64,000 bases of DNA from Winogradskyella jejuensis (GTDB lineage: Bacteria > Bacteroidota > Bacteroidia > Flavobacteriales > Flavobacteriaceae). Location: NCBI RefSeq assembly GCF_900129745.1, contig NZ_FQWS01000001.1, positions 868,001 to 932,000 on the forward strand, given 5' to 3'. Positions 33,352 through 41,209 of the stretch are shown in pieces (within the stretch, counting starts at the first letter, position 1; every line of letters starts with the position of its first letter). Position numbers and translations under genes: made by a program. The notes under the pieces were generated by a model. The model was not told the DNA's origin and searched no databases. It saw only the letters and a list, made by a program, of their open reading frames with translations.

Positions 33352-35927
33352 GCGGAATTACGACTTGCATTAATATTTCCAAACATAGCACGCGTTACAA
33401 TTTTTTCGAAAATCTCCAGCTGCTTCTCATCTTTAACATCTGCTTTCTCTAAATCTTTTATTTTCTTTAAAGCATATTGCTGGATTGTTAGCAACGGTAA
33501 AACAATAGACTCTCTAACTTCGATTGATGCTTTCCCAACAGGTTCGTTTTCCATTAGAGTTTCATATCCTGTTAATTTTAAAATTAAACGTTTACTCGTT
33601 TGATACTCTTGGTGAATAAGAGACCAAAACTCACCAAACTCATCATTGTCTTGCATATACTTTGTTAAATCAAAAAACGATTTGGTTAAAGACATCATAC
33701 TATTTTCTATAAGCGTCTTAAAGAATTTCGATTCGTTATAAAGCTGCTTTACTTTATCAAAATCATTGTTCTCCTCATAAAACTTAAGCGCAGTACCTAC
33801 ACCAAAAAAACCAGGCACGTTTTGTTTTAGCTGACTCCAACTACCTACAAAAGGAATTGCCCTTAAATCTGAAAACACTAATGCTGAAGACTTCCCTCGT
33901 TTTGAAGGACGACTACCAATATTTGTTTTTGCATAGTATTTTAGCGTACTCATATGCTGTAAATAGTCCAAAAATTTTGGATGGCTTTTAAAATCTACAT
34001 AAGTTTTGTAGCTAATGTCTGCAAGATTATTCATAACCTGTTTATTCCTTGAAGACATCTCTAGGTTTTTATCATTTAATCGGTTAGATATACCTGAGCT
34101 TATAAGTTGCTCCATGTTGTATTGAGATGAAGCAAGTGTCCCAAAATTAGAGCTAATCGTTTGCCCTTGAATCGTCAACTGAATTTCTTTATCCTCAATG
34201 GTCGGCCCAAGAGAAGCATAGAATTGATGTGTCTTTCCTCCTCCTCGAGCTGGTGGCCCACCACGCCCATCAAAGAATACAACATCTATATCGTATTTTC
34301 TAGACATCTCTGTCATGGCTTCTTTGGCTTTAAATATTCCCCAATTTGCCATTAAATAGCCACCATCTTTTGTACCATCACTAAAACCAAGCATTATAGT
34401 TTGTTTATTACCACGAGCTTCTAAATGTGCTCGATAATTTGGGTCTGTATACAACTCTTCCATAACTTTTGGTGCAGCAATAAGGTCTGGAACTGTTTCA
34501 AAAAGAGGTACAATATCCGCTGTAAGTTTATCATTAAAAGCCACTATCTTCAACATTGCAAAAAGTTGCATTACATTAAGAGTGGTCTGGTTGTTACTAA
34601 TAATGTATCGATTACAAGCCGCTTCTCCATTTAACGTTTGAATAGTCTTCATGGCTTTAATAGTTTCAATAATATTAATAGCCATTTCGTCCTTAAAGTC
34701 AATATTTCCTATGGAGCCTTTAACTTCTGAAAGGATTTGAACTTGAGCCTTTTCGTCTAAATCAAAGAAATTATCAGGAAATATTTCATTTTTATTGACT
34801 TTAAGTTCATTGACTAAAGCTCTAAACATGGCGTCATGCACTCGACTATCTTGACGGATATCTAAACTTGCAAAATGGTACCCAAACAATGTGGTTCTAT
34901 TTATTAAACTAGTGACTTTATCAACGTATAGGGATTGATGTTGTTCTATTAATTGCGTTCTAATTTCTCGTAGTTCATTGGCAAATTCTTGTACTGAAAC
35001 TCCATTTTCTTTATTCAACAAACTATCAACTAATCGATAATTTAAATCTATAATACGCTCTCTAATACCCTTGAATGTAAGACGTCTCCTTAAGTACTTA
35101 ACATCTCTAATGTATTTTTTAATGACAGACTCTTTAAGTTTTTTTGCAACATTTTTTGTAATTTCTGGTGTTACGAAAGGGTTTCCGTCACGGTCTCCGC
35201 CTGGCCAAAAACCTATGTTTAATATAGGATTTTCTATTTCTTGATCATCAAAAATATTCTGCTGTGCGTAATCGTAAATATTGCCAAAGGAATGATAAAA
35301 AACATTTTTTAGATACCAGATTAAGTTTTTGGCTTCATCATAAGGCGTTGGTTTTTTATCCTTAAAAAATGGTGTCTTTCCGAGTTGAGCTAACAACTCA
35401 TTTATCTCTTGTAAATCGTCTTTTTCTACAGCTTTTGCCAAGTCCGTAATTATTCCTAAAACAGCACCTGGATAAAACTGTGTTGGGTGTGCCGTAAGAA
35501 CAATACGGACTTTAAAGTTTTTGAGATACTCTTGCAAAAGCTGCTTTTTATTTTCTGCCTCGGCATTTTCTTTTAAATTTCTAAGCGTTCCTAGGCCTTC
35601 CATGTTGTTAACAACTGGAAACGCTGCATCCTCTACGGCATCAAACAACACTACCTGACGCTCTATGTATTGTATAAATCTGAAAAGTAGATTTATCTGA
35701 CTTTTCTTATTTCGTCTTGCTTGGTATTTAGTAAAAAAAGTTTCTACAATTGTTGTTGGGTCATCGCCTCTATCGAACCCTTTTTTACAAGTTTCATAAA
35801 ACAAGGGTAAAAGTGCAACAGTTTTAGAAAGTGTATCAAAAGGTAAGTTCATGAATATACCGTTATACACTTGATATTTTTGTAAAACCTGTTGGTTAAA
35901 TCGAGTAAGTTTTGGCTTAACAGACAT
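33348..35927 (-). CDS. ppc: Phosphoenolpyruvate carboxylase
   Basis: The 859-residue enzyme fixes bicarbonate onto phosphoenolpyruvate to give oxaloacetate, refilling the TCA cycle. Signatures are LTAHPTQFYPGAV with the catalytic His, FWPGGDRDGNPFVT, MLGFSDGTKDGGYLMANWGIF and FFDGRGGPPARGGG. The family's usual end (NTG) is replaced by NASRNSA, so a C-terminal contact that binds inhibitors such as aspartate may be altered. The ATG at 35927 gives MSVKPKLTRFNQQVLQKY, typical of bacteroidete forms. It is divergent from the ferritin gene. Confidence 0.95.
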   Translation of the reverse strand: MSVKPKLTRFNQQVLQKYQVYNGIFMNLPFDTLSKTVALLPLFYETCKKGFDRGDDPTTIVETFFTKYQARRNKKSQINLLFRFIQYIERQVVLFDAVEDAAFPVVNNMEGLGTLRNLKENAEAENKKQLLQEYLKNFKVRIVLTAHPTQFYPGAVLGIITDLAKAVEKDDLQEINELLAQLGKTPFFKDKKPTPYDEAKNLIWYLKNVFYHSFGNIYDYAQQNIFDDQEIENPILNIGFWPGGDRDGNPFVTPEITKNVAKKLKESVIKKYIRDVKYLRRRLTFKGIRERIIDLNYRLVDSLLNKENGVSVQEFANELREIRTQLIEQHQSLYVDKVTSLINRTTLFGYHFASLDIRQDSRVHDAMFRALVNELKVNKNEIFPDNFFDLDEKAQVQILSEVKGSIGNIDFKDEMAINIIETIKAMKTIQTLNGEAACNRYIISNNQTTLNVMQLFAMLKIVAFNDKLTADIVPLFETVPDLIAAPKVMEELYTDPNYRAHLEARGNKQTIMLGFSDGTKDGGYLMANWGIFKAKEAMTEMSRKYDIDVVFFDGRGGPPARGGGKTHQFYASLGPTIEDKEIQLTIQGQTISSNFGTLASSQYNMEQLISSGISNRLNDKNLEMSSRNKQVMNNLADISYKTYVDFKSHPKFLDYLQHMSTLKYYAKTNIGSRPSKRGKSSALVFSDLRAIPFVGSWSQLKQNVPGFFGVGTALKFYEENNDFDKVKQLYNESKFFKTLIENSMMSLTKSFFDLTKYMQDNDEFGEFWSLIHQEYQTSKRLILKLTGYETLMENEPVGKASIEVRESIVLPLLTIQQYALKKIKDLEKADVKDEKQLEIFEKIVTRAMFGNINASRNSA

Positions 35928-36032
35928 TTGTTTTTTTATTAAAAATACTAAAGTAAACTTAGAAACAACATTGGTTTTAACGAAACCTCATTAGTTAGTG
36001 TAACAATTATTTTATTTCAATTTTTATCTGCT

Positions 36033-36040
36033 TATCTTTG
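36033..36040 (+). promoter_or_regulatory. Ferritin promoter, -7 box
   Basis: TATCTTTG matches TAnnTTTG. It covers the TTG at 36038 that could open a longer frame, so the ATG at 36056 is the real start; the leader would be about 9 nt. Confidence 0.6.
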
Positions 36041-36055
36041 ATAAAAACTCAAGCT

Positions 36056-36577
36056 ATGTTATCAAAAACTATAGAAACTGCATTGAACAAACAGATAAGA
36101 ATTGAAGCTGAGTCTTCTCAGGTCTATTTAGCTATGGCTGTTTGGGCAGAAGTAAAAGGGCTAGAAGGAATTTCCAATTTCATGTACGACCAATCTGATG
36201 AAGAACGCGAGCATATGCTTAAATTGGTAAAGTTTGTAAACGAACGTGGCGGTCATGCACACGTAAGTGAACTTGCTGCGCCAAATGTGTCTTTTGATTC
36301 TTTCCGACAAATGTTTGAGAAGCTTTTGGAACATGAAATCTATGTCTCTGAAAGTATAAATGAACTGGTTCATATTTCACTTCAAGAAAAAGACTATGCA
36401 ACACACAACTTTTTACAATGGTATGTTGCCGAGCAAATCGAAGAAGAAGCTACAGCGAGAACAATACTAGATAAAATAAATATGATTGGTGATGACAAAG
36501 GCGGATTGTATCTCTTTGATAGAGATATTCAGCAATTAACTGTTGTAAGTTCTGCAGCACCAGAGCCAGGCGCATAA
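36056..36577 (+). CDS. Ferritin
   Basis: From the ATG at 36056 the protein is 173 residues (MLSKTIETALNKQIRIEAESSQVYLAMAVWAE), typical of bacterial ferritin. The four-helix bundle carries ferroxidase residues in IEAESSQVY (Glu), SDEEREHMLKLVKFVNERGG (Glu and His), and later Glu residues in LLEHEIYVSESIN and YVAEQIEEEATA. It stores iron as ferric mineral in a 24-subunit shell. The extended frame from TTG 36038 overlaps the -7 box and is rejected. A small Cys/Lys-rich protein with its own promoter follows. Confidence 0.94.
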   Translation: MLSKTIETALNKQIRIEAESSQVYLAMAVWAEVKGLEGISNFMYDQSDEEREHMLKLVKFVNERGGHAHVSELAAPNVSFDSFRQMFEKLLEHEIYVSESINELVHISLQEKDYATHNFLQWYVAEQIEEEATARTILDKINMIGDDKGGLYLFDRDIQQLTVVSSAAPEPGA

Positions 36578-36611
36578 ATGTTAAATTTTATTTAGATTAA
36601 ATTTAAATAGT

Positions 36612-36619
36612 TATTTTTG
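36612..36619 (+). promoter_or_regulatory. Promoter -7 box of the Cys/Lys-rich small protein
   Basis: TATTTTTG matches TAnnTTTG and lies 21 bp before the ATG at 36641. It overlaps a TTG at 36617 that could otherwise be taken as a start. Confidence 0.55.
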
Positions 36620-36640
36620 CATCATTATTCTGGTCAAATA

Positions 36641-36817
36641 ATGGGCAAAAAGAAAAAGGATAAAAAACTAAAAAAAGAACGTATAAAAGTTCTTAAAAAT
36701 TCTGCGCTAAAAGACTCAATTAAGGTTAAGTCCAAGTGCTGTAAAAAATATAAAAAAGCAGAGCACAAACGTTGCAAAAAGTGTCCTTGCTTTGATTTAC
36801 TTAAAAAAGTGGCTTAG
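36641..36817 (+). CDS. 58-residue Lys- and Cys-rich protein
   Basis: The ATG at 36641 gives 58 residues with about one third Lys or Arg and five Cys, clustered as CC (33-34) and C45, C48, C50 in KCCKKYKKAEHKRCKKCPCF. The Cys/His cluster (KCC, EHKRCKKCPC) could bind a metal such as zinc or iron; the basic first half (KKKKDKKLKKER) suggests nucleic acid contact. I recall similar short KRCKKCP-type proteins in flavobacteria but no function. It lies 63 bp after ferritin with its own promoter and before an AraC regulator. Confidence 0.7.
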   Translation: MGKKKKDKKLKKERIKVLKNSALKDSIKVKSKCCKKYKKAEHKRCKKCPCFDLLKKVA

Positions 36818-36850
36818 ATTAAAGTCGCTTTCTTTATTTTTAGAATACTG

Positions 36851-36870
36851 TAAGTTCCTCTACGAACTTA
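36851..36870. promoter_or_regulatory. 7-bp inverted repeat before an AraC-type gene
   Basis: TAAGTTC at 36851-36857 and GAACTTA at 36864-36870 form a perfect inverted repeat with a 6-bp spacer (20 bp in all), ending 12 bp before the ATG of the AraC regulator. It may be an autoregulatory operator or the tail of a terminator for the small gene upstream. Confidence 0.45.
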
Positions 36871-36882
36871 TGACAAAGTTTC

Positions 36883-37725
36883 ATGCAATACCAATTTAAA
36901 GAGTTTTCTACTAAAGCTCTATTACAGATAAAGGATAAAAAAGCACTAGAAGATTTTAGTTCTGCTAGACAAACAGAATACTACACCTTTATTTGGACAA
37001 GAGACAAGCCTATTGATTTAGTTATTGATAGTATTCCATTTACACTAGAGCCCAATAGCATACTTGCGCTTACACCAATACAATACCTTCAAGCCATAAC
37101 TATTGAAGATGTTGTTATTTATCAATTTAATCGAGAATTTTATTGCATAAAAGACCATGATAAAGAAGTAAGCTGCACTGGAATTCTATTTTTTGGAAAC
37201 TCAAATATACCTGTAATAAATCTAGAGGATGATGAGTTGTCTAAATTTAATATGCTTCATCATGTTTTTATAGAAGAGTTAGAGACAAAAGATAATATAC
37301 AAGCTGAGATGCTTCGTATGCTAATGGCCAGGTTTATTATAAAGTGCACTCGTCTTTTAAAAACTAAAGAAGGGATTATGGAAACCCCTAAAAGCTCAAA
37401 AGTAGATTTATTACGCTCATTTAATTTTTTAGTAGAGCAACATTTTAGAAACGAACATAGTGTAGGTTTTTACGCAGATAAGCTCTACAAATCTCCCAAA
37501 ACCTTATCTAATAACTTTGCAAAACTTAATCAAAGTCCGCTTCAAATAATCCACGAGCGCATTGTACTAGAAGCTAAACGACTTCTTATTTATACAGATA
37601 AGACAGCAAAGGAAATTGCATACGAAGTTGGTTTTGACGACGCTTCGCATCTCAGTAGATTATTTAAAAAGCATACTTTGCTTTCTCCATCAGACTTTAA
37701 AAAGCAGCTTAAAGACGTGTCTTAG
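36883..37725 (+). CDS. AraC-family transcriptional regulator (cupin-type sensor)
   Basis: The 280-residue protein has an N-terminal sensor half typical of AraC/XylS regulators in Bacteroidota (TKALLQIKDKKALED, YTFIWTRDKPIDLVIDSIPF, LTPIQYLQAI) and a C-terminal two-helix-turn-helix domain: EHSVGFYADKLYKSPKTLSNNF, RLLIYTDKTAKEIAYEVGFDDASHLSRLFKKHTLLSPSDFK. It likely controls the downstream genes for a 52-residue peptide, an AhpD-like enzyme and a cupredoxin-like protein, which lie on the same strand after a possible promoter at 37782. The ligand is unknown. Confidence 0.92.
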   Translation: MQYQFKEFSTKALLQIKDKKALEDFSSARQTEYYTFIWTRDKPIDLVIDSIPFTLEPNSILALTPIQYLQAITIEDVVIYQFNREFYCIKDHDKEVSCTGILFFGNSNIPVINLEDDELSKFNMLHHVFIEELETKDNIQAEMLRMLMARFIIKCTRLLKTKEGIMETPKSSKVDLLRSFNFLVEQHFRNEHSVGFYADKLYKSPKTLSNNFAKLNQSPLQIIHERIVLEAKRLLIYTDKTAKEIAYEVGFDDASHLSRLFKKHTLLSPSDFKKQLKDVS

Positions 37726-37781
37726 GAAAAATTGACAAGTCTTAGGGCGATATCTTCATTCTTTACCACTTCTCCCTAACG

Positions 37782-37789
37782 CATCTTTG
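37782..37789 (+). promoter_or_regulatory. Possible -7 box before the 52-residue gene
   Basis: CATCTTTG is one base off TAnnTTTG and lies 26 bp before the ATG at 37816. Confidence 0.35.
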
Positions 37790-37815
37790 CATTGTAATAT
37801 TAAAACAATAAAAAG

Positions 37816-37974
37816 ATGAAAACTACGCACAAATCTCTATTTAATCTAATAGAAATATTCAGAAAGACACCAAAAAGAATCTTAAATACTATCAGTCCAA
37901 ATTCGCATTGCGAACATAAATTTATACATGATTACTATTGCGATTCTGAACAACCATTTATTAGCGAAAATTAA
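37816..37974 (+). CDS. 52-residue basic protein of unknown function
   Basis: An ATG at 37816 opens a 52-codon frame. The first half is basic and amphipathic (KSLFNLIEIFRKTPKRILNTI), and the second is polar with two Cys and several His (NSHCEHKFIHDYYCDSEQPF), which could hold a metal. It sits behind a possible promoter box and 135 bp before the AhpD-like gene. No family recognised. It might be a real small protein or a chance frame; the position of the -7 box and the Cys/His pattern favour the former. Confidence 0.45.
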   Translation: MKTTHKSLFNLIEIFRKTPKRILNTISPNSHCEHKFIHDYYCDSEQPFISEN

Positions 37975-38035
37975 TTCGGGAATTATTGACAACTCAATAG
38001 GAAGAATTTACATTCTATATAAAGAGGAATCGATT

Positions 38036-38043
38036 CACCTTTG
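38036..38043 (+). promoter_or_regulatory. Possible -7 box of the AhpD-like gene
   Basis: CACCTTTG is one base off TAnnTTTG. A start near 38050 would give a 60-nt leader before the ATG at 38110. Confidence 0.35.
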
Positions 38044-38109
38044 TACCAACAAATTTTATAACTGAAAATCATTTCAGAAAACACAATTAATAACAAATAA
38101 AATAATATT

Positions 38110-38658
38110 ATGATCACATTTAATGTACCAACTAGAGAAGATGTAAGCGAAAATAATCAAGTAATTTTCGACAATTTAACAAAAGCCTTAGGATTTGTTC
38201 CTAATCTATATGCTACTTACGCTAATAGCGATACCGCATTAGAAAATTACCTCAACTTTGCAAATGCACAAACATCACTTTCTGCAAAAGAAAAAGAAGT
38301 GGTGAACCTCGCTGTTAGCCAAGTAAATAATTGTATTTATTGTTTATCTGCACATACTGCAATAGGAAAAATGAATGGATTTACAGATGAGCAAATATTA
38401 GAATTAAGAACTGGTTATTCTTCCGTTAATAACAAATTAAACGCTTTAGCTAAACTAGCTAAAAACATTACTGAAAATCGCGGAAATACCGATGATGCTG
38501 TATTGGAAAACTTTTTTAATGCAGGTTATACAAAAGCAAATCTTATCGATGCCATCTCTTTAGTAGGAGACAAAACCATTTCTAACTATATCCACAGCAC
38601 TACAAAAATTCCTGTTGACTTTCCTGTAGCTCAACCTTTAGAATTAGAAACCGTCTAA
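38110..38658 (+). CDS. AhpD/carboxymuconolactone decarboxylase-like protein
   Basis: The 182-residue protein has the AhpD-type redox signature NNCIYCLSAHTAIGKMNGF (CxxC followed by SxxH), and an upstream NLYATYANSDTALENYLNF. AhpD-like proteins are peroxidase or thiol-disulfide proteins active against peroxides; members named carboxymuconolactone decarboxylase often have no such activity. It is followed 32 bp downstream by a cupredoxin-like secreted gene and preceded by an AraC regulator. The local unit may respond to oxidative or reactive-compound stress, which is an inference. Confidence 0.9.
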   Translation: MITFNVPTREDVSENNQVIFDNLTKALGFVPNLYATYANSDTALENYLNFANAQTSLSAKEKEVVNLAVSQVNNCIYCLSAHTAIGKMNGFTDEQILELRTGYSSVNNKLNALAKLAKNITENRGNTDDAVLENFFNAGYTKANLIDAISLVGDKTISNYIHSTTKIPVDFPVAQPLELETV

Positions 38659-38690
38659 TTAATTATATATATATCAAAAACACAAAAAAC

Positions 38691-39095
38691 ATGAAAAAAA
38701 TCATTTCAATCCTAGTTATCGCTTTAGCATTTGTTACCGTATTAAATGCACAAGACAAAATGAAAAAAGACACCATGATAAAAGGTGATGAAGTAAAAAC
38801 CATCTCTTTAGAACAAACTAAAGGAGCCTTTACACAAAAATCTTTAACCATCAGTGAAGGTGCCTATATTTTTGAAATCGCAAATAATAATGCTGGTACC
38901 GATGTTGGATTTGTTTTAGTACCAAAAGGTAAAGATGCTAACAACCCAAAAAACCACATACAAGCAGCTTATGTTACAAGCGTTGTAAAAGAAGGAAAGA
39001 CAGAAACATCTAACACCACAAAACTAACAAAAGGCGAATATGTATATTTTTGTCCGCTAAATAAAACACCTCAATATATTTTGGTTATAAAATAA
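38691..39095 (+). CDS. Secreted cupredoxin-like protein lacking most copper ligands
   Basis: The 134-residue protein has a signal peptide (MKKIISILVIALAFVTVLNAQ-like, cut after AQ) and a beta-sandwich with IFEIANNNAGTDVGFVLVPKG and a final KGEYVYFCPLNKTPQYILVIK. The pattern GEYVYFCPLN...YILVI resembles the cupredoxin/plastocyanin end, where the ligands would be Cys, His and Met. Here only the Cys is kept (FCPLN), and no His or Met follows at the expected place, so copper binding is doubtful. It is the last gene of the unit and ends at a terminator. Confidence 0.75.
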   Translation: MKKIISILVIALAFVTVLNAQDKMKKDTMIKGDEVKTISLEQTKGAFTQKSLTISEGAYIFEIANNNAGTDVGFVLVPKGKDANNPKNHIQAAYVTSVVKEGKTETSNTTKLTKGEYVYFCPLNKTPQYILVIK

Positions 39096-39111
39096 TTGTA
39101 AGTAAATACTT

Positions 39112-39149
39112 AAAAAAGGGGAGGGTTATAGAAAATCCTTCCTTTTTTT
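39112..39149 (+). terminator. Terminator after the cupredoxin-like gene
   Basis: AAAAAAGGGGAGG pairs with CCTTCCTTTTTT (with G-T pairs) around an A/T-rich loop, followed by a T run. It lies 17 bp after the stop. Confidence 0.75.
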
Positions 39150-39218
39150 GTTAAATCGGAATTAAAAATGTTAGTGTTTCGCTATTTTTACATCTTAAAA
39201 AAAGCAAATTCAATTATT

Positions 39219-40616
39219 ATGAAAAGAAACTACTTAAGAACGATATTTGCGTTCACCTTGTTTTTTGTTTACAACTATTCCTTTTCTCAAAATTCTTTAT
39301 CAGATGATAATCAAACTATTCAAATAAATAAACCTATTTGTGAAATTCCTGCTGTAGAAGATGTAAGTGATTTTAGTATTCAGCGACGAGAGTCTGTGAT
39401 AGAAAAAATGGAAGGTAGGTCATCTAATCCTTGCTCTTCATTTATAGTCAGTTACAATGGATTTCCGCCTGATTTATTTGGTGGTCCTGGCGAAGCTCAA
39501 ATTGCATTTCAATTTGCTGTAGACATATGGGCTAGTTTAGTTGATTCTCCTGTCCCAATTAGAGTTAATGCTAATTTTGCTCCTGCAGCAGCTACAAATT
39601 TAGGCTCTGCATCGCCAGCATTTTACGAAGAACTTCCAGGTGGTCCTACTAATCCTTTTGCGCAAATACTTTATCCTGCCGCTCTTTACGAAAAACTAAT
39701 AGGTGAAGACAGTGATGGTGCATTAGGCCAATCTGTTGATATAACGTGTAATTTTAATAGCAATAGAAATGATTGGTATTTTGGTTTGGATGCGAATCCA
39801 CCAAGTAATCGATTTGATTTTGTGACTGTTGTGCTACACGAATTAGGTCATGGCCTAGGTATTGCTGGATTTGGTGTTGAACTTAATAATGGAGAAATAG
39901 CAATTAGAAGAGACCAATCTGGTTTTTCTGTATCAGCATCATCTAATCATGTAAGTATTTGGGATACTTATGTAGATGGATTTGAGTTTAATTTTGGTGA
40001 TCCATTAAATCCAGATACTCCTCCTATTCTTGACGAAGCTAGATATCCTGACCCAACAACTCCATCTAATACTCAATTAAGAGACCAACTTACAGGAGAG
40101 AATTTATCAATAAATGCTCCTATTGCCTTAAGTCAGAATGGTGGAGACCAACCAAGGACATATGCGCCTACTACCTTTAATGGAGGGTCTAGTTATAGTC
40201 ATCTTGATGAAGCCACATTTAATGGTACTCCTCATGCTCTGATGACGCCATTTTCAGCTTTTGGGGAAGCAAATCATGACCCAGGAAATATAATCTTAGG
40301 CTTTATGGAAGATATGGGCTGGACTTTATGCCAAGGGTCTTTGAGTACTAATAACTTCAGCATAGAAGCTGTTAAGATTAGTCCTAATCCTTTTACTGAG
40401 AGCTTAACAATTACTTTGCCTCCTCAATTGACTACCCAAGAATTTAATTTTTCTATCGTTGATATCAATGGCCGAGTAGTTTTATCTGAGATAATAAATC
40501 GTAATAATGAGATTACAATATCAAATTTGAGTAGTTTGGACGAAGCATTGTATTTCTTAAATATAGAAAGCAAAAGTTCTGACTTAAGAATTACCAAAAA
40601 AATTATAAAACAATAA
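39219..40616 (+). CDS. Secreted zinc metalloprotease-like protein with T9SS sorting domain
   Basis: From the ATG at 39219 the product is 465 residues; starting at 39168 would put 17 extra residues before the signal peptide (IFAFTLFFVYNYSFSQ). The protease core has HELGHGLGIAGF, with H207 and H211 and E208 in an HExxH motif. The third metzincin ligand, usually His, is not obvious in HGLGIAGF; other residues may supply it. The last ~85 residues (VKISPNPFTESLTITL, DINGRVVLSEII, EALYFLNIESKS, KIIKQ) form a T9SS type A sorting domain, predicting export to the surface. Substrate unknown. Confidence 0.88.
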   Translation: MKRNYLRTIFAFTLFFVYNYSFSQNSLSDDNQTIQINKPICEIPAVEDVSDFSIQRRESVIEKMEGRSSNPCSSFIVSYNGFPPDLFGGPGEAQIAFQFAVDIWASLVDSPVPIRVNANFAPAAATNLGSASPAFYEELPGGPTNPFAQILYPAALYEKLIGEDSDGALGQSVDITCNFNSNRNDWYFGLDANPPSNRFDFVTVVLHELGHGLGIAGFGVELNNGEIAIRRDQSGFSVSASSNHVSIWDTYVDGFEFNFGDPLNPDTPPILDEARYPDPTTPSNTQLRDQLTGENLSINAPIALSQNGGDQPRTYAPTTFNGGSSYSHLDEATFNGTPHALMTPFSAFGEANHDPGNIILGFMEDMGWTLCQGSLSTNNFSIEAVKISPNPFTESLTITLPPQLTTQEFNFSIVDINGRVVLSEIINRNNEITISNLSSLDEALYFLNIESKSSDLRITKKIIKQ

Positions 40617-40634
40617 TTATATTATTTCTAAAAT

Positions 40635-40666
40635 AAAAAAGGGGAGCATAAAGTTCCCCTTTTTTA
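40635..40666. terminator. Bidirectional terminator between metalloprotease and ssb genes
   Basis: AAAAAAGGGGA pairs with TCCCCTTTTTT around a nine-base loop, with A and T runs on both sides. The two genes face each other, so it can end both transcripts. Confidence 0.88.
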
Positions 40667-40685
40667 TTAAACTAATTTTACTTTA

Positions 40686-41018
40686 TTATTTACCGAGCAT
40701 TAATAATTCGCTGCAGACAACTTCTGTTGTATACCTTTTTATACCGTCTTTGTCCTCCCAGCTTCGAGTAGTCAATTTGCCTTCAATAGCAACTTCTTTT
40801 CCTTTACCTACATACTTTTCCACAATTTGTGCAGTTTTTCCCCAAGCTACAATATTGTGCCATTGCGTATCTGTTACTTTTTCGCCTTGAGCATTTTTGT
40901 AACTTTCATTTGTAGCGATTGAAAATTTAGCTAATGTTTTGCCTGATTCTAAGTTTACAATTTCTGGGTCATTTCCTAAGTTACCAATCAACTGTACTTT
41001 GTTTCTTAATGTTTTCAT
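40686..41018 (-). CDS. ssb: Short single-stranded DNA-binding protein without acidic tail
   Basis: The 110-residue protein is an OB-fold SSB: NKVQLIGNLGNDPEIVNL, LAKFSIATNESYKN, TQWHNIVAWGKTAQIVEKYVGKGKEVAIEGKL, RYTTEVVCSELLML. It stops at LGK and has no linker or acidic DDDIPF-type tail, which in canonical SSBs recruits other DNA repair proteins. It is therefore probably a second, specialised SSB; the main one may be elsewhere. A -7 box candidate (GATATTTG on the minus strand, 41085-41078) and an imperfect inverted repeat at 41053-41075 precede it. Confidence 0.92.
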   Translation of the reverse strand: MKTLRNKVQLIGNLGNDPEIVNLESGKTLAKFSIATNESYKNAQGEKVTDTQWHNIVAWGKTAQIVEKYVGKGKEVAIEGKLTTRSWEDKDGIKRYTTEVVCSELLMLGK

Positions 41019-41052
41019 GTGTTCTAAATTTTTAATGATTAAACAGTTAATA

Positions 41053-41085
41053 CTATCGAGTTTGTAATTCGACAGTGCAAATATC
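41053..41085 (-). promoter_or_regulatory. ssb leader: -7 box candidate and imperfect inverted repeat
   Basis: GATATTTG (minus strand, 41085-41078) is one base off TAnnTTTG. Downstream of it in the leader, CTGTCGA and TCGATAG form an inverted repeat (six of seven bases pair) at 41075-41053, positioned where a repressor or an RNA hairpin could act. Confidence 0.35.
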
Positions 41086-41209
41086 TAACGGTAAGCAAAT
41101 TTTAGTCGGTTATTACATATTTAAATTCGTTTGTAAATATTTGTAGTCATTTGTAAATGAATAATTAGTATATTGCAAAAGTGACTTAATCCTTTTAAAT
41201 TCCAAGAGA

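Noticed and set aside
36038-36055. TTG start for ferritin
   Set aside because: The codon is inside the TAnnTTTG promoter box.
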